This document shows positions 45,002 through 54,376 of a DNA stretch of 64,000 nt, piece by piece. The stretch comes from Bacillus smithii (GTDB lineage: Bacteria; Bacillota; Bacilli; Bacillales; DSM-4216), in assembly GCF_001050115.1 (NCBI RefSeq), contig NZ_CP012024.1, forward strand, positions 600,001-664,000. The letters run 5' to 3'. The translations under genes were made by a program, and so were the position numbers. How positions within the stretch are numbered: position 1 is the stretch's first letter; each line of letters begins with the position of its first letter. Under the pieces are notes generated by a model. It did not search any database. It saw nothing but the letters and a program-made list of their open reading frames with translations, and was not told the DNA's origin.

Positions 45002-47176
45002 ATGAAAACCTTGGTATTAGCAGAAAAGCCTTCGGTAGCGAGGGACATTGCGAGGGTTCTTAACTGTAAGAAAAAAGGAAACGGTTTTTTGGAAGGCAGC
45101 CATTACGTCGTCACTTGGGCTTTAGGTCATTTAGTGACGCTGGCTGATCCGGAAGTTTACCATGACCAATATAAAACATGGAGATTAGAAGATTTGCCGA
45201 TTATGCCTGAAACATTGAAATTGGTCGTGATCAAAAAAACGGGCAAACAGTTTCAAACAGTGAAAACGCAGATGAATCGAAAAGATATAAAAGAGATTGT
45301 CATCGCAACGGACGCCGGTCGGGAAGGAGAGCTAGTCGCCCGATGGATTATTGAAAAAGCTCGAGTAAAAAAGCCGATAAAACGTTTATGGATTTCTTCT
45401 GTCACCGATAAAGCGATCAAAGAGGGGTTCCGGCATTTGCGGAACGGAAAAGATTATGAAAACTTATATGCTTCCGCTGTAGCTCGGGCAGAAGCGGATT
45501 GGCTTGTCGGAATCAATGCCACTAGAGCACTATCGACAAAATTTAATGCCCAGCTTTCTTGCGGACGTGTTCAAACACCGACGCTTGCCATGATTGCTCG
45601 CCGAGAAGAAGAAATCAAGTCATTCGTTCCAGAGCGATTTTTTGGCATCAAAGCGGTTACGGACCATTTTGCGTTGACATGGCAAGACTCTCGATCAAAA
45701 GATCAAAAGACGTTTTCCAAAGAAAAACGCGATGCCATTTTGGTGAAATTAGCCCGGAAAAAGGCAGAAATCATTTCTGTGAAAAAAACACATAAAAAAA
45801 GTTATCCGCCTGCATTGTATGATTTAACGGAATTGCAGCGCGACGCCCATAATAGATTCGGATTTTCAGCAAAAGAAACTCTTTCCGTTTTGCAGCGGCT
45901 TTACGAACGCTATAAACTGGTCACTTATCCACGGACGGATTCACGGTATTTATCAAGCGATATTGTGGGAACGTTGAAAGAGCGTGTGGATGCGGTCAGC
46001 GTCAGACCTTACTCCACTTTTACAGCACGGTTATTAGTTCGTCCGATCAAAGGCAACGCTTCTTTTGTAAATGACCAAAAGGTATCTGACCACCATGCTT
46101 TAATTCCGACAGAAGAAATGCCCAATTTGGATCAGCTAAGCGACAAAGAGCGGAAAATTTATGATTTGATTGTCAAACGATTCTTGGCGGTCCTGTATCC
46201 GCCGTTTGAATATGAACAAACATCGATTCAAGCACGTATTGGCGATGAGATCTTTACAGCCAAAGGGAAAAGAGTGCTTTCGATAGGCTGGAAAGAAATA
46301 TATGGAAAAGAAATAGATGACGAAGAAGACGAAGATCAGCTGCTTCCGGAACTCCGTGAGGGAGAGTGGATTCCTGTCATCGATCTTCAGCCAACGGAAG
46401 GAGAAACCAAACCGCCTGCTCCGTTTAATGAAGGCACGCTTTTATCAGCGATGGAAAATCCGGCTAAATATATGGAAAACAAAAGAAAAGATTTGATTCA
46501 AACTCTTGGGAAGACAGGTGGATTAGGGACGGTTGCGACACGAGCGGATATTATCGAAAAGCTGTTTCATACTTTTTTAATTGAAAAGAAAGGAAAAGAT
46601 ATTCATATCACTTCAAAAGGAAAACAGCTTTTGGATCTTGTCCCTGACAAATTAAAATCGCCAGCCTTAACCGCCGAATGGGAGCAGAAACTAGAGGCGA
46701 TTTCTAAAGGAAAGCTGTCGAAGCAAGCCTTTTTACGTGAAATCCGCACCTATGCCAAAGGTGTGACGTTAGAAATTAAACAGAGTGATAAGAAATTTAA
46801 ACATGATAACCTGACAGGAAAAAAATGTCCAGAGTGCGGAAAGCTGCTTTTGGAAGTGAACGGGAAAAAGGGGAAAATGCTCGTTTGCCAAGACAGAACA
46901 TGCGGATATCGAAAACAAATTTCCAAATTAACAAATGCGCGCTGTCCGCAATGCCATAAGCGACTAGAGCTCCGAGGAGAAGGCGAAGGGCAGCTCTTTG
47001 TCTGTATGAATTGCGGGTTTAAAGAAAAATGGGCGACCTTTAACGAAAGAAGAAAAAAAGAAAAACAAAATCAAGCTTCGAAAAAAGACGTGGCGCGTTA
47101 TTTAAAAAATCAAGCAAAAGAAGAACCTGTCAATACCGCACTTGCGGATGCGTTAAAGAAGCTAAAACTGAAATGA
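45002..47176 (+). CDS. topB: DNA topoisomerase III
   Basis: 724 residues, type IA. Toprim: TLVLAEKPSVARDIARVL with the Mg-binding DAGREGELVARWI. The catalytic Tyr is in YKLVTYPRTDSRYLSSD. SCGRVQTPTLA and LTELQRDAHNRFGFSAKETL are typical of TopB. Two C-terminal zinc ribbons follow (CPECG..CQDRTC and CPQCH..CMNCG). It removes negative supercoils and decatenates DNA. ATG at 45002 has GAAAGGA eight bases ahead; the ATG nine bases earlier overlaps the site. Confidence 0.96.
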   Translation: MKTLVLAEKPSVARDIARVLNCKKKGNGFLEGSHYVVTWALGHLVTLADPEVYHDQYKTWRLEDLPIMPETLKLVVIKKTGKQFQTVKTQMNRKDIKEIVIATDAGREGELVARWIIEKARVKKPIKRLWISSVTDKAIKEGFRHLRNGKDYENLYASAVARAEADWLVGINATRALSTKFNAQLSCGRVQTPTLAMIARREEEIKSFVPERFFGIKAVTDHFALTWQDSRSKDQKTFSKEKRDAILVKLARKKAEIISVKKTHKKSYPPALYDLTELQRDAHNRFGFSAKETLSVLQRLYERYKLVTYPRTDSRYLSSDIVGTLKERVDAVSVRPYSTFTARLLVRPIKGNASFVNDQKVSDHHALIPTEEMPNLDQLSDKERKIYDLIVKRFLAVLYPPFEYEQTSIQARIGDEIFTAKGKRVLSIGWKEIYGKEIDDEEDEDQLLPELREGEWIPVIDLQPTEGETKPPAPFNEGTLLSAMENPAKYMENKRKDLIQTLGKTGGLGTVATRADIIEKLFHTFLIEKKGKDIHITSKGKQLLDLVPDKLKSPALTAEWEQKLEAISKGKLSKQAFLREIRTYAKGVTLEIKQSDKKFKHDNLTGKKCPECGKLLLEVNGKKGKMLVCQDRTCGYRKQISKLTNARCPQCHKRLELRGEGEGQLFVCMNCGFKEKWATFNERRKKEKQNQASKKDVARYLKNQAKEEPVNTALADALKKLKLK

Positions 47177-47183
47177 AATAATG

Positions 47184-47237
47184 TGAAACGTGATTTCTCT
47201 TCTTAGATGGCTTTTTACGGAGAGATCACGTTTCGTT
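47184..47237 (+). terminator. Possible terminator of topB
   Basis: AAACGTGAT and TCTC pair with GAGA and ATCACGTTT around a 20-base loop, then CGTTTC. The loop is long and the T run broken. Confidence 0.55.
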
Positions 47238-47387
47238 TCAGGTTTCGGCATACTCTTTTGTGTCTGAATATCAGGAGAAAAAGATCATGGACCTTTTTCC
47301 TATGATTCGAAAAAATCCTTTTCTTTCCCGTTTGGCTTTCTTGTATTATAATTTAGTGAAAGTACTCGAAACAGGAGGGTGTGCCGA

Positions 47388-48296
47388 TTGCCTATTAATA
47401 TTCCAAAAGAATTGCCAGCAAGAGAGATTTTAGAGAAAGAGAATATTTTTGTAATGGATGACGAAAGGGCTCGTACTCAAGATATACGGCCGCTTAATAT
47501 TGTGATTCTGAACTTGATGCCGGAAAAAGAGAAGGCAGAGACACAGCTTCTGAGACTTCTGGGAAATACGCCGATTCAAGTCAATATTACCTTCTTACAT
47601 ACGGCCACACATAAATCCAAAAATGTAAGTAAGCATCATTTGGACCAGTTTTACACAACTTTTTCGAAAATTAAAAATCGTCGTTATGATGGGATGATTA
47701 TTACAGGGGCCCCGGTAGAAACGATGGAATTCGAAGAGGTGAATTATTGGGAAGAATTAACGGAAATTATGGAATGGTCCAAAACCAATGTTACATCTTC
47801 ACTGCACATCTGCTGGGGAGCACAGGCGGCTCTGTATTACCATTATGGTATTGAAAAGTTTGAATTACCCGAAAAATGTTTGGGTATTTATGAACATACC
47901 ATACATTATCCGACTGTCAAACTTGTCCGCGGGTTTGACGACGTGTTTTCAGCTCCCCATTCTCGCTACACAGACGTTGAGAAACAGCAAATCTTAGAAC
48001 ATCCTGACTTGCTTCTGCTGGCGTCATCAGAAGAAGCCGGACCTCTTCTCATTATTTCGAAGGATGCGAAGCATATTATGATTACCGGACATTTGGAATA
48101 TGAAACTGAAACGCTGGCGGAAGAGTATAAACGCGATATACAAAGAGGGATTGATATTCATATTCCGGAACATTATTTTCCTAATGACAATCCTAATAAA
48201 CAGCCGCGCAATACTTGGCGTTCTCACGCTCATCTGCTTTTCTCCAATTGGCTGAACTATTATGTGTACCAAGAGACACCGTATATTTGGGAATAA
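47388..48296 (+). CDS. metA: Homoserine O-acetyltransferase (MetA family)
   Basis: 302 residues, PF04204 family: [63 protein letters not shown] (catalytic Cys), and [10 protein letters not shown] (His/Glu). TTG start at 47388, eight bases after GGAGGG; the frame opens with a GTG that overlaps the ribosome site. Counting from this start, residue 111 is Glu (GAPVE), the residue reported to set acetyl-CoA use, versus Gly for succinyl-CoA. It feeds methionine synthesis; metH is in the same window. Confidence 0.94.
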   Translation: MPINIPKELPAREILEKENIFVMDDERARTQDIRPLNIVILNLMPEKEKAETQLLRLLGNTPIQVNITFLHTATHKSKNVSKHHLDQFYTTFSKIKNRRYDGMIITGAPVETMEFEEVNYWEELTEIMEWSKTNVTSSLHICWGAQAALYYHYGIEKFELPEKCLGIYEHTIHYPTVKLVRGFDDVFSAPHSRYTDVEKQQILEHPDLLLLASSEEAGPLLIISKDAKHIMITGHLEYETETLAEEYKRDIQRGIDIHIPEHYFPNDNPNKQPRNTWRSHAHLLFSNWLNYYVYQETPYIWE

Positions 48297-48503
48297 AAAG
48301 AAATGTTCAAACGGTATGGCTTTTGTATCAATAACAGTAGAACTCCTGTTTATTGACAGCCATACCTTTTTATTTGGGTACGGATTTCGGCCATTATCAT
48401 TGATTTAAGAATATGATCCATGATCGGTTGGAAATAACTTTCATCTACTGAAAGGTTAGCACGTTTCGCCCATTAAAAATATTACCGAAATGGATTAGAA
48501 CGT
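48297..48503. other. Short intergenic region between metA and the ferritin-like gene
   Basis: CAAACGGTATGGC and a later GCCATACC (about 48308-48366) can pair and are followed by TTTTTATTT, a likely terminator for metA. Otherwise nothing was recognised. Confidence 0.5.
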
Positions 48504-48947
48504 CTATCCTTTATTCGTGACCAAAAAGTATAAAAACCAAACCGCATGATTTTGTTCATCTGCAGCTGCACGTCGAAACACTTCTTTTATATACGGATCC
48601 ATACTTTTTTCCATTATATCCAGGTAAAAGTCGACTGTATTTTGTTCATCTTCCAAAGCATATTTTAATCCTTCCACATAGGTACTCGGACATTCTTCCG
48701 GTTTTTTTAGACTGGGCTGCTTGCCGGTCAGATGGATATATAACTGTGTAAATCGTTGATAATGTCTGACTTCATCGCTGCGAATTTCCAAAATTTTAGC
48801 TTTTTCCTTTTTTGTCGGAGCCATGTTGGCTAACTTGGCATAACATTGAATGGCGCTATATTGTCCATTTATGGCTTTTTCAATTTTTTGTACGAATTTG
48901 TCCACTTGTCTGTAAAGTCTGGTGGATGGATCGTTATTTGTGTCCAT
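48504..48947 (-). CDS. Ferritin-like domain protein
   Basis: 147 residues, mostly helical, with paired E..H motifs of di-iron four-helix bundles: EKAINGQYSAIQCYAKLANMA, RSDEVRHYQRF, LEDEQNTVDFYLDIME and AAADEQNHAVWFLYFL. YhjR-like proteins of Bacillus look similar. The start at 48947 has GGGGAGGT upstream; the frame runs 42 codons further without a ribosome site. It could oxidise or store iron, or act as a rubrerythrin-like redox protein. Confidence 0.85.
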   Translation of the reverse strand: MDTNNDPSTRLYRQVDKFVQKIEKAINGQYSAIQCYAKLANMAPTKKEKAKILEIRSDEVRHYQRFTQLYIHLTGKQPSLKKPEECPSTYVEGLKYALEDEQNTVDFYLDIMEKSMDPYIKEVFRRAAADEQNHAVWFLYFLVTNKG

Positions 48948-49103
48948 ATAGACTACCTCCCCAACGTTTACTCCCTTTATACTATGGCGAATGTAAAAAT
49001 GAGGTGAGTGTTTATATAAAATGTCTTTAAATGAAAAGCTGCCGGAAAGCATGACGATGGTACAGATAAACACTTTTTTAGAAAGGTTGAAAAGGTGGGG
49101 AAG

Positions 49104-49214
49104 ATGATGCGTTCAGTGGTCCTCCACCATTTAAATCGGGAATGGTCATGTAAGTCCTTTTGGTTTGGCGCGCTGAACGATGACCGTTATTCAATGTTAA
49201 TAGAATGGAATTGA
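49104..49214 (+). CDS. Small open frame, 36 residues, followed by a terminator
   Basis: AAGGTGGGG lies before ATG ATG; the product begins MMRSVVLHHLNREWSCKSFW and ends MLIEWN. A terminator starts five bases after the stop. No family recognised. It could be a true small gene or the tail of a decayed one. Confidence 0.4.
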   Translation: MMRSVVLHHLNREWSCKSFWFGALNDDRYSMLIEWN

Positions 49215-49218
49215 TAGG

Positions 49219-49262
49219 AAAAAATCCTTACACGTTGCTGTTTTAAAAACGGATTTTTTTAG
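49219..49262 (+). terminator. Terminator after the 36-residue frame
   Basis: AAAAAATCC/GGATTTTTTT with a long loop containing TTGCTGTTTTAAAAAC. It isolates the hydroxylase operon from upstream transcription. Confidence 0.7.
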
Positions 49263-49370
49263 TCAGCAAATGCTGTTGTTTCTATTTGTTTGAATGATTA
49301 AGATGAAATCAATACCAAGTTTTCTTGGCATACGAAAAAAATGATGAAAAAACAGGAGGAGTGAATCATT

Positions 49371-50879
49371 ATGATGAATGGAAAAGAATACATGGAAAGT
49401 CTGAGAGACAACAGAGTGGTTTATTTAAACGGAGAAAAAATTGATGATGTAACGGAACATCCTGCTTACCAAAACTCAGCCCGATCGATCGCGCGGATGT
49501 ATGATGCTCTTCATGACGAAAAACAGCAGCCGATATTGACGACGGTAACCGAAGAAGGAATCCGAACCCATAAATTTTTTAAAGAACCGAAAGATGCCGA
49601 TGATTTAATTGGAGCAAGGGATGCGATCGCAGAGTGGTCTAAACTGAATTATGGATTTATGGGCCGAACACCGGACTATAAAGCCTCTTTTACTGCCAAT
49701 TTACGAGCGTTTGCCGACTACTATGAAGGATTTGAAGATAGCGCCCGCCACTGGTACGAAAAAACCATAAAAGAAGTTCCGTTTATTAATCATACCATTG
49801 TGAATCCTCAAGTCGATCGTTCCAAACCTCTTCATGAAAATAAGAATGTATTTGTACGTGCCGTGAAAGAGCGTGATGACGGCATTGTTGTAAGCGGTGC
49901 CAAAATGGTAGGGACAGGTGCAGCTTTAACGCACTATAATTTTGTTTCCAACTACGGTCAAGATTTGGGGGATAACGATTACAGCCATGCTCTCATATTC
50001 TTTGTGCCAATGAATGCTCCCGGAGTCAAAATGATCAGCCGCCAGTCTTACGAACTCGCAGCCAAAAAATCAGGATCGCCGTTTGACTATCCGCTTTCAA
50101 GCCGTTTCGATGAAAATGATGCTGTGATTGTGCTTGATAATGTTTTCGTCCCGTGGGAGAACGTGCTGACATACAACAATTTAAAAGTAACAAACGGATT
50201 TTTCGTTGAAACGGGATTTGTCAATCGCTTTACGTTCCAAGGGTGCACTCGCTTTGCGGTAAAACTGGATTTTATGGCCGGGCTTTTAATGAAAGCGACA
50301 GAATCTGCCGGAACAAACAAATTCAGAGGTGTACAGGCAAATATCGGAGAAGTGCTGGCATTCCGTAATATGTTTTGGGCCATTTCGACTGCGATGGCCG
50401 CCAATTGCGAACGAAAAAATGGAATTGTCGTTCCTAATTTATCGTATGGTGCCGCTTATCGTGTTCTCGCTCCAATGGTTTGGCCAAGGGTGAAACAGAT
50501 TTTTGAACAGGTGGTTGCCGGAGGATTAATTCAATTGCCGTCTGGCGCCAATGACTTCTTAAATCCGGAAATCCGCCCGTATCTCGATCGTTATTATCGG
50601 GGATCAGGGATCAGCGCTGAAGAAAGAGTCAAATTATTAAAGCTGGTTTGGGATTCGATCTTAAGCGAATTTGGAGGCCGACATGAATTATATGAAATCA
50701 ATTATGCCGGCAATCATGAGGCGATTCGTCTGGAAACGTTAAAAATTGCCGATGCGATCGGCAACTCTGCTAAGTTTAAATCGTTTGTCGATTCAGCGCT
50801 CAGCGACTATGATCTGAACGGTTGGGTCAATGAAACGTGGATGAATCCAAAACAAGCGGTGGAAACTAGGAATTTGTAA
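49371..50879 (+). CDS. FADH2-dependent aromatic hydroxylase (HpaB/PheA family), oxygenase component
   Basis: 502 residues with the acyl-CoA-dehydrogenase-like fold of HpaB-type two-component monooxygenases: NYGFMGRTPDYKASFTANL, HTIVNPQVDRSKP, ARAVKERDDGIVVSGAKMVGTGAALTHYNFV-type segment, and GVQANIGEVLAFRNMFW. It hydroxylates a phenolic ring ortho to OH with reduced FAD from the small partner. A catechol 2,3-dioxygenase downstream favours phenol to catechol; 4-hydroxyphenylacetate is the other usual substrate. GGAGGAG before ATG. First gene of the catabolic cluster. Confidence 0.93.
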   Translation: MMNGKEYMESLRDNRVVYLNGEKIDDVTEHPAYQNSARSIARMYDALHDEKQQPILTTVTEEGIRTHKFFKEPKDADDLIGARDAIAEWSKLNYGFMGRTPDYKASFTANLRAFADYYEGFEDSARHWYEKTIKEVPFINHTIVNPQVDRSKPLHENKNVFVRAVKERDDGIVVSGAKMVGTGAALTHYNFVSNYGQDLGDNDYSHALIFFVPMNAPGVKMISRQSYELAAKKSGSPFDYPLSSRFDENDAVIVLDNVFVPWENVLTYNNLKVTNGFFVETGFVNRFTFQGCTRFAVKLDFMAGLLMKATESAGTNKFRGVQANIGEVLAFRNMFWAISTAMAANCERKNGIVVPNLSYGAAYRVLAPMVWPRVKQIFEQVVAGGLIQLPSGANDFLNPEIRPYLDRYYRGSGISAEERVKLLKLVWDSILSEFGGRHELYEINYAGNHEAIRLETLKIADAIGNSAKFKSFVDSALSDYDLNGWVNETWMNPKQAVETRNL

Positions 50880-50916
50880 GTGAATCATTTTCAATTTATA
50901 GAAGGAGTGAATAGAA

Positions 50917-51396
50917 ATGGATGATCGTTTGTTTCGCAATGCAATGGGCCAATTTGCTACCGGAGTGACGGTGGTGACGACGGAAATCGATCGGGAAATC
51001 CACGGAATGACGGCAAATGCCTTTATGTCTGTATCGCTTAACCCCAAGCTCGTGGTTATATCCATCGCAGAAAAAGCACAAATGCTTCGAAAGATCCAAC
51101 AAACGAAACGGTATGCTGTGAATATTTTGGCGGAAGATCAACAATTATTGTCCATGAATTTTGCCGGCCAATTAAAAGAAAAGGCACCTGTAGAATTTGA
51201 AAGATTAGAAGATCAACCGGTAATCAAAGGGGCGGCAGCTCAAGTGGCTTGCAAAGTTGTGGATGAAGTGAAGGCGGGAGATCATATATTATTCATTGGA
51301 GAAGTGGTCGGAATAGTGGTCGAGGAGAAAGAGCCGCTGGTTTTCTGGAGTGGAAAATATCGAAAACTGGAAAATGAAATGGCGGCAAAGCGATAG
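50917..51396 (+). CDS. Flavin reductase component (HpaC/PheA2-like)
   Basis: 159 residues of the flavin reductase domain family: FRNAMGQFATGVTVVTTEID, GMTANAFMSVSLNPKLVVIS, YAVNILAEDQQLLSMNFAG and DHILFIGEVVG. It supplies FADH2 to the hydroxylase 37 bases upstream. AGAAGGAGTG before ATG. Same operon as the hydroxylase by spacing. Confidence 0.94.
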   Translation: MDDRLFRNAMGQFATGVTVVTTEIDREIHGMTANAFMSVSLNPKLVVISIAEKAQMLRKIQQTKRYAVNILAEDQQLLSMNFAGQLKEKAPVEFERLEDQPVIKGAAAQVACKVVDEVKAGDHILFIGEVVGIVVEEKEPLVFWSGKYRKLENEMAAKR

Positions 51397-51611
51397 GAAA
51401 GAATCTATTTCAATCGTATCTTACTTTTAAAACCAACAGAAGGATTTGAATAATCAGAAATATTTAAACAGTTTCTGCTGTTGTTTTCAAAACGATTAGA
51501 CAGTAACATATAATCAAATTAATATTTTGAATATTTTTAATATTTATAATTTTTGTTCGCGATGGCTAATAGCATAAGGAACTTTGATATTCAAAAGGAA
51601 GTGGGGAAAGG

Positions 51612-52049
51612 ATGACGGGATTTCTAGATGAAAAAAGAATCAGCAATGAACTGGCTTGGAAATTGATTCAAGCAGCGCAAAAAAAGGCAGAAGAATTACA
51701 AATTGCCGTCAATATTACGGTGGTGGATCAAGGCGGGAATCTCATCGCTTTTTCCCGCATGGATCGAGCGCCTATTTTAAGCATTAAAATCTCTCAAAAT
51801 AAGGCGTATTCAGCCGCTGCGTTCGGGATTCCCACGCATGAATGGTATGAACAGATTAAAGATGAGCCGAGTTTAAAACTAGGAATCGTTCATACTGAAA
51901 ATCTCGTCATTTTCGGTGGTGGATACCCTATTTGGGTAGAGGGAAAGTTGACAGGAGCGATTGGAGTGAGCGGAGGTACAGAAGAGGAAGACCGATTGTG
52001 CTGTGAAGCCGCTTTAAACTTTTTAAGAGAATCAAGTTCCGTAAAATGA
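51612..52049 (+). CDS. GlcG/HbpS-family protein
   Basis: 145 residues of the GlcG/HbpS (DUF336) family: AELQIAVNITVVDQGGNLIAF, RMDRAPILSIKISQNKAYSA, FGGGYPIWVEGKLTGAIGVSGGT. Some homologues bind heme or assist catabolic enzymes; others are of unknown role. It is often found in aromatic degradation operons. It sits between the flavin reductase and the dioxygenase, 21 bases before the latter. GGAAGTGGGGAAAGG precedes the ATG. Confidence 0.88.
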   Translation: MTGFLDEKRISNELAWKLIQAAQKKAEELQIAVNITVVDQGGNLIAFSRMDRAPILSIKISQNKAYSAAAFGIPTHEWYEQIKDEPSLKLGIVHTENLVIFGGGYPIWVEGKLTGAIGVSGGTEEEDRLCCEAALNFLRESSSVK

Positions 52050-52070
52050 AATGGGAAAGGAGAGAAAAAG

Positions 52071-52991
52071 ATGAATGGAAATGGAATTATAAGATTAGGG
52101 AGACTGGAGCTTCGGGTTTATGATTTAGAAAAATCTGTGGATTATTATACGAATGTGATCGGTTTGGAAGTAACCGCACGAGATGAAAACCGTGTGTATT
52201 TAAAAGCATGGGACGAATATGATCATCACAGCATTATTTTGCAAAAATCGGACTCGGCCGGCATGGATCATATGGGCTTTAAGGTGAAAGATGTTTATGA
52301 ACTGGAAAAACTGGAGCATAAAATCGAACAATTCGGTTGTACACTTACTCGAGTGCCAAAAGGGTCAAGAATAGCGGAAGGAGAAGCAGTCCGCTTTCAA
52401 ATTCCAACCGGACACATGATGGAGCTCTACACAGATATGGAATTTGTCGGAGTCAAAACCGGTTCCGTCAATCCGGACCCGTGGCCGGAAGGTTTAAAGG
52501 GAATTGCTCCTCATCGACTGGATCATGCGCTGCTAACAGGAGATGATTTGAAAACGGCTACAAGATTCTTTACAGAGGTTCTTGAATTTAAACAAAGCGA
52601 GAGAATCATCAGCGTGGATGGAGAAGATTTAGTAGGAAGCTTTCTTTCCACGACCAATAAAGCCCATGATTTAGCTTTTGTGAAAGGGCCTGACGCCAAG
52701 TTCCACCATGCCGGATTTTATGTGGATAACTGGTATGAAGTGTTGAAAGCAGCTGATATTCTTTCGAAAAATGAAATCCAAATAGAAGTGACCCCGACTC
52801 GCCACGGAATTACTCGCGGCCAAACAGTTTACTTTTTTGACCCATCCGGTAACCGAAACGAAGCTTTTGCAAGCGGATACATGGCGTATACCGATTTTCC
52901 AACGATTACTTGGACAGAAGACAAAATCGGCACAGGCATTTTTTATCATCGCCGTGAATTGGTAGAATCGTTCAACAAAGCCTTAACTTAA
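52071..52991 (+). CDS. Catechol 2,3-dioxygenase
   Basis: 306 residues, two VOC (glyoxalase-like) halves. RLGRLELRVYDLEKSVDYYT opens the N-terminal half. The C-terminal half holds the Fe(II) ligands His in HRLDHALL, His in FHHAGFYVDNWYE and Glu in FFDPSGNRNEAFA; PTRHGITRGQTVYFFDPSGN is the extradiol signature. It opens catechol next to the hydroxyls to give 2-hydroxymuconic semialdehyde. A close match to PheB/XylE-type enzymes of thermophilic bacilli is my recollection. GGAAAGGAG site before ATG. Confidence 0.94.
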   Translation: MNGNGIIRLGRLELRVYDLEKSVDYYTNVIGLEVTARDENRVYLKAWDEYDHHSIILQKSDSAGMDHMGFKVKDVYELEKLEHKIEQFGCTLTRVPKGSRIAEGEAVRFQIPTGHMMELYTDMEFVGVKTGSVNPDPWPEGLKGIAPHRLDHALLTGDDLKTATRFFTEVLEFKQSERIISVDGEDLVGSFLSTTNKAHDLAFVKGPDAKFHHAGFYVDNWYEVLKAADILSKNEIQIEVTPTRHGITRGQTVYFFDPSGNRNEAFASGYMAYTDFPTITWTEDKIGTGIFYHRRELVESFNKALT

Positions 52992-53351
52992 GGCCGGCAC
53001 TCCGATCGATGAAGAATGGCAGCGATTGATTTTCGCATAAAATGCCGAGGAAAAAGAAAACAGAATGAAAGCGCTTAAAAAATGAGAGATCCCTGATGAG
53101 GAAACCGGATGTCCATTTTATTCGGAGCTCACTATGGACGGTTGATGAATAACTGCCCGATAGTGGGCTGCTCGTTTTTTCGTCATAACTTCCTTTATCC
53201 ATAAAGTAAAAAGAAGAGATTCATCATATCCGGAGCGTTGGCTAAAAAGGATCGCATGCTCGTTGATTGCGAATGATTTGAATCCATATGCGGACAATCA
53301 TGTTCTGTTTAAATAGATGGAAAATCCGGAATAAAAAAGGGGTGGTAATAA
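52992..53351 (+). pseudogene. Gene relic between the dioxygenase and ferredoxin genes
   Basis: From 52996 the plus strand reads GTPIDEEWQRLIFA, TAA, NAEEKENRMKALKK, TGA, EIPDEETGCPFYSEL-TMDG, TGA: three protein-like pieces in one frame broken by stops. The rest to 53340 has no gene; a GGGGTGG ribosome site precedes the ferredoxin. No family identified. Confidence 0.4.
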
Positions 53352-53615
53352 ATGCATCGAATTATGATTGGTGGAAAAACGTTTTTATGCCCTGAAGATA
53401 AAGATTTGCTGAAAGCGGCTCGTTCTCAAAGCGTTTATTTGCCATTTGGGTGTGCCAGCGGCGGCTGTGGTTTATGCAAAGTAAAAGTGTTAAAAGGCGA
53501 CTATGAAGTCGATGTCTGCTCAAAAGACGCTTTATCTGATGAAGAACGCGAACAAGGGTATGCTCTTCTTTGCAAAACGTATGCGTACAGTCCTATAGAA
53601 GCTGAATTAGCTTAA
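53352..53615 (+). CDS. XylT-like [2Fe-2S] ferredoxin
   Basis: 87 residues with plant-type cluster ligands: FGCASGGCGLCKVKV (Cys-x5-Cys-x2-Cys) and the fourth Cys in YALLCKTYA. XylT ferredoxins reduce the oxidised iron of catechol 2,3-dioxygenase and so reactivate it; the position in this cluster fits that role. GGGGTGG lies before ATG. Confidence 0.92.
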   Translation: MHRIMIGGKTFLCPEDKDLLKAARSQSVYLPFGCASGGCGLCKVKVLKGDYEVDVCSKDALSDEEREQGYALLCKTYAYSPIEAELA

Positions 53616-53632
53616 AAAGAAGGTGGAACAGG

Positions 53633-54373
53633 GTGATTGTGGAAAAAACGATTTTGGAAAAATTGAAGCTGAAATTGAAGAATGATTTGCTGTATATGGG
53701 CGAAAACCGCTCCATTATCGTCACGACAAAATCTTTTAGTTCTTTAAGGAAAGATTTAATTCGAAATATCGGATTGGAAAGAATGAAAGGATTTTTTTTC
53801 CGCCACGGCTGGGAACTCGGCAAAGAAGATGCAAGAGAGTTAAAAAAATATGCTGACCATTCTTTGGAAGAGATTATACAGTATGGACCGTTTTTGCACT
53901 CGATGAAAGGGCATGTCGATGCGGAAACGCTCCATCTTCAGGTGAAAGACGAAAATGGACGGCGGGTCATTTTGATGGAGGGGATTTGGAAGAATTCTTT
54001 TGAAGCAGAGGACCATGTGCGTTTGTTTGGACCATCTAAATATCCGGTTTGTTTTACTCTAACGGGATACGCTAGCGGATATGTATCCGAAGTAGTCGGA
54101 GAAATGGTGCTTTTTAAAGAAATCAGCTGTTTAGGGACTGGAGAAAAGGAATGCCGTTGGGTGGGCAAAACGCTTTCTCACTGGGGAGAAGAAGAAAGTA
54201 TGGAGATGCAACAATATTTAAATGACCCTCCCATAGTGAAAGAACTGGAACTCACATATGAAAAGCTTTTAGTAGAACGGAACCAATTAACGTTTGCAAC
54301 AAAGGTTCATAATGAACTGACAAAAGAGATTATGAAAGGCAACGGGCTGGAATCGATTATTCAGAAAGTTTAG
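53633..54373 (+). pseudogene. XylR_N/V4R sensor half of an aromatic-responsive activator (ends at in-frame UAG)
   Basis: 246 codons from a GTG start (AAGGTGGAACAGG ahead). The N-terminal XylR_N part has ENRSIIVTTKSFSSLRKDLI, GLERMKGFFFRHGWELGKEDA and GPFLHSMKGHVDAETLHL; the V4R (4-vinyl reductase) part has YASGYVSEVVGEMVLFKEISCLGTGEKECRWVGK-type motif, with a Cys/His pocket that senses aromatics. The frame ends at TAG (54371-54373), and the same frame resumes at once with the PucR half. So one base change, or read-through, separates a single ~628-residue protein. It lies 17 bases after the ferredoxin. Confidence 0.85.
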
Positions 54374-54376
54374 GAG

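Noticed and set aside
47177-47387. SAM riboswitch (S box) or T-box before metA
   Set aside because: None of the conserved aptamer or T-box elements are present; only a terminator-like hairpin of topB.
54371-54373. UAG read as pyrrolysine
   Set aside because: No Pyl genes in view, and this lineage is not known to use pyrrolysine; a mutation or re-initiation is simpler.
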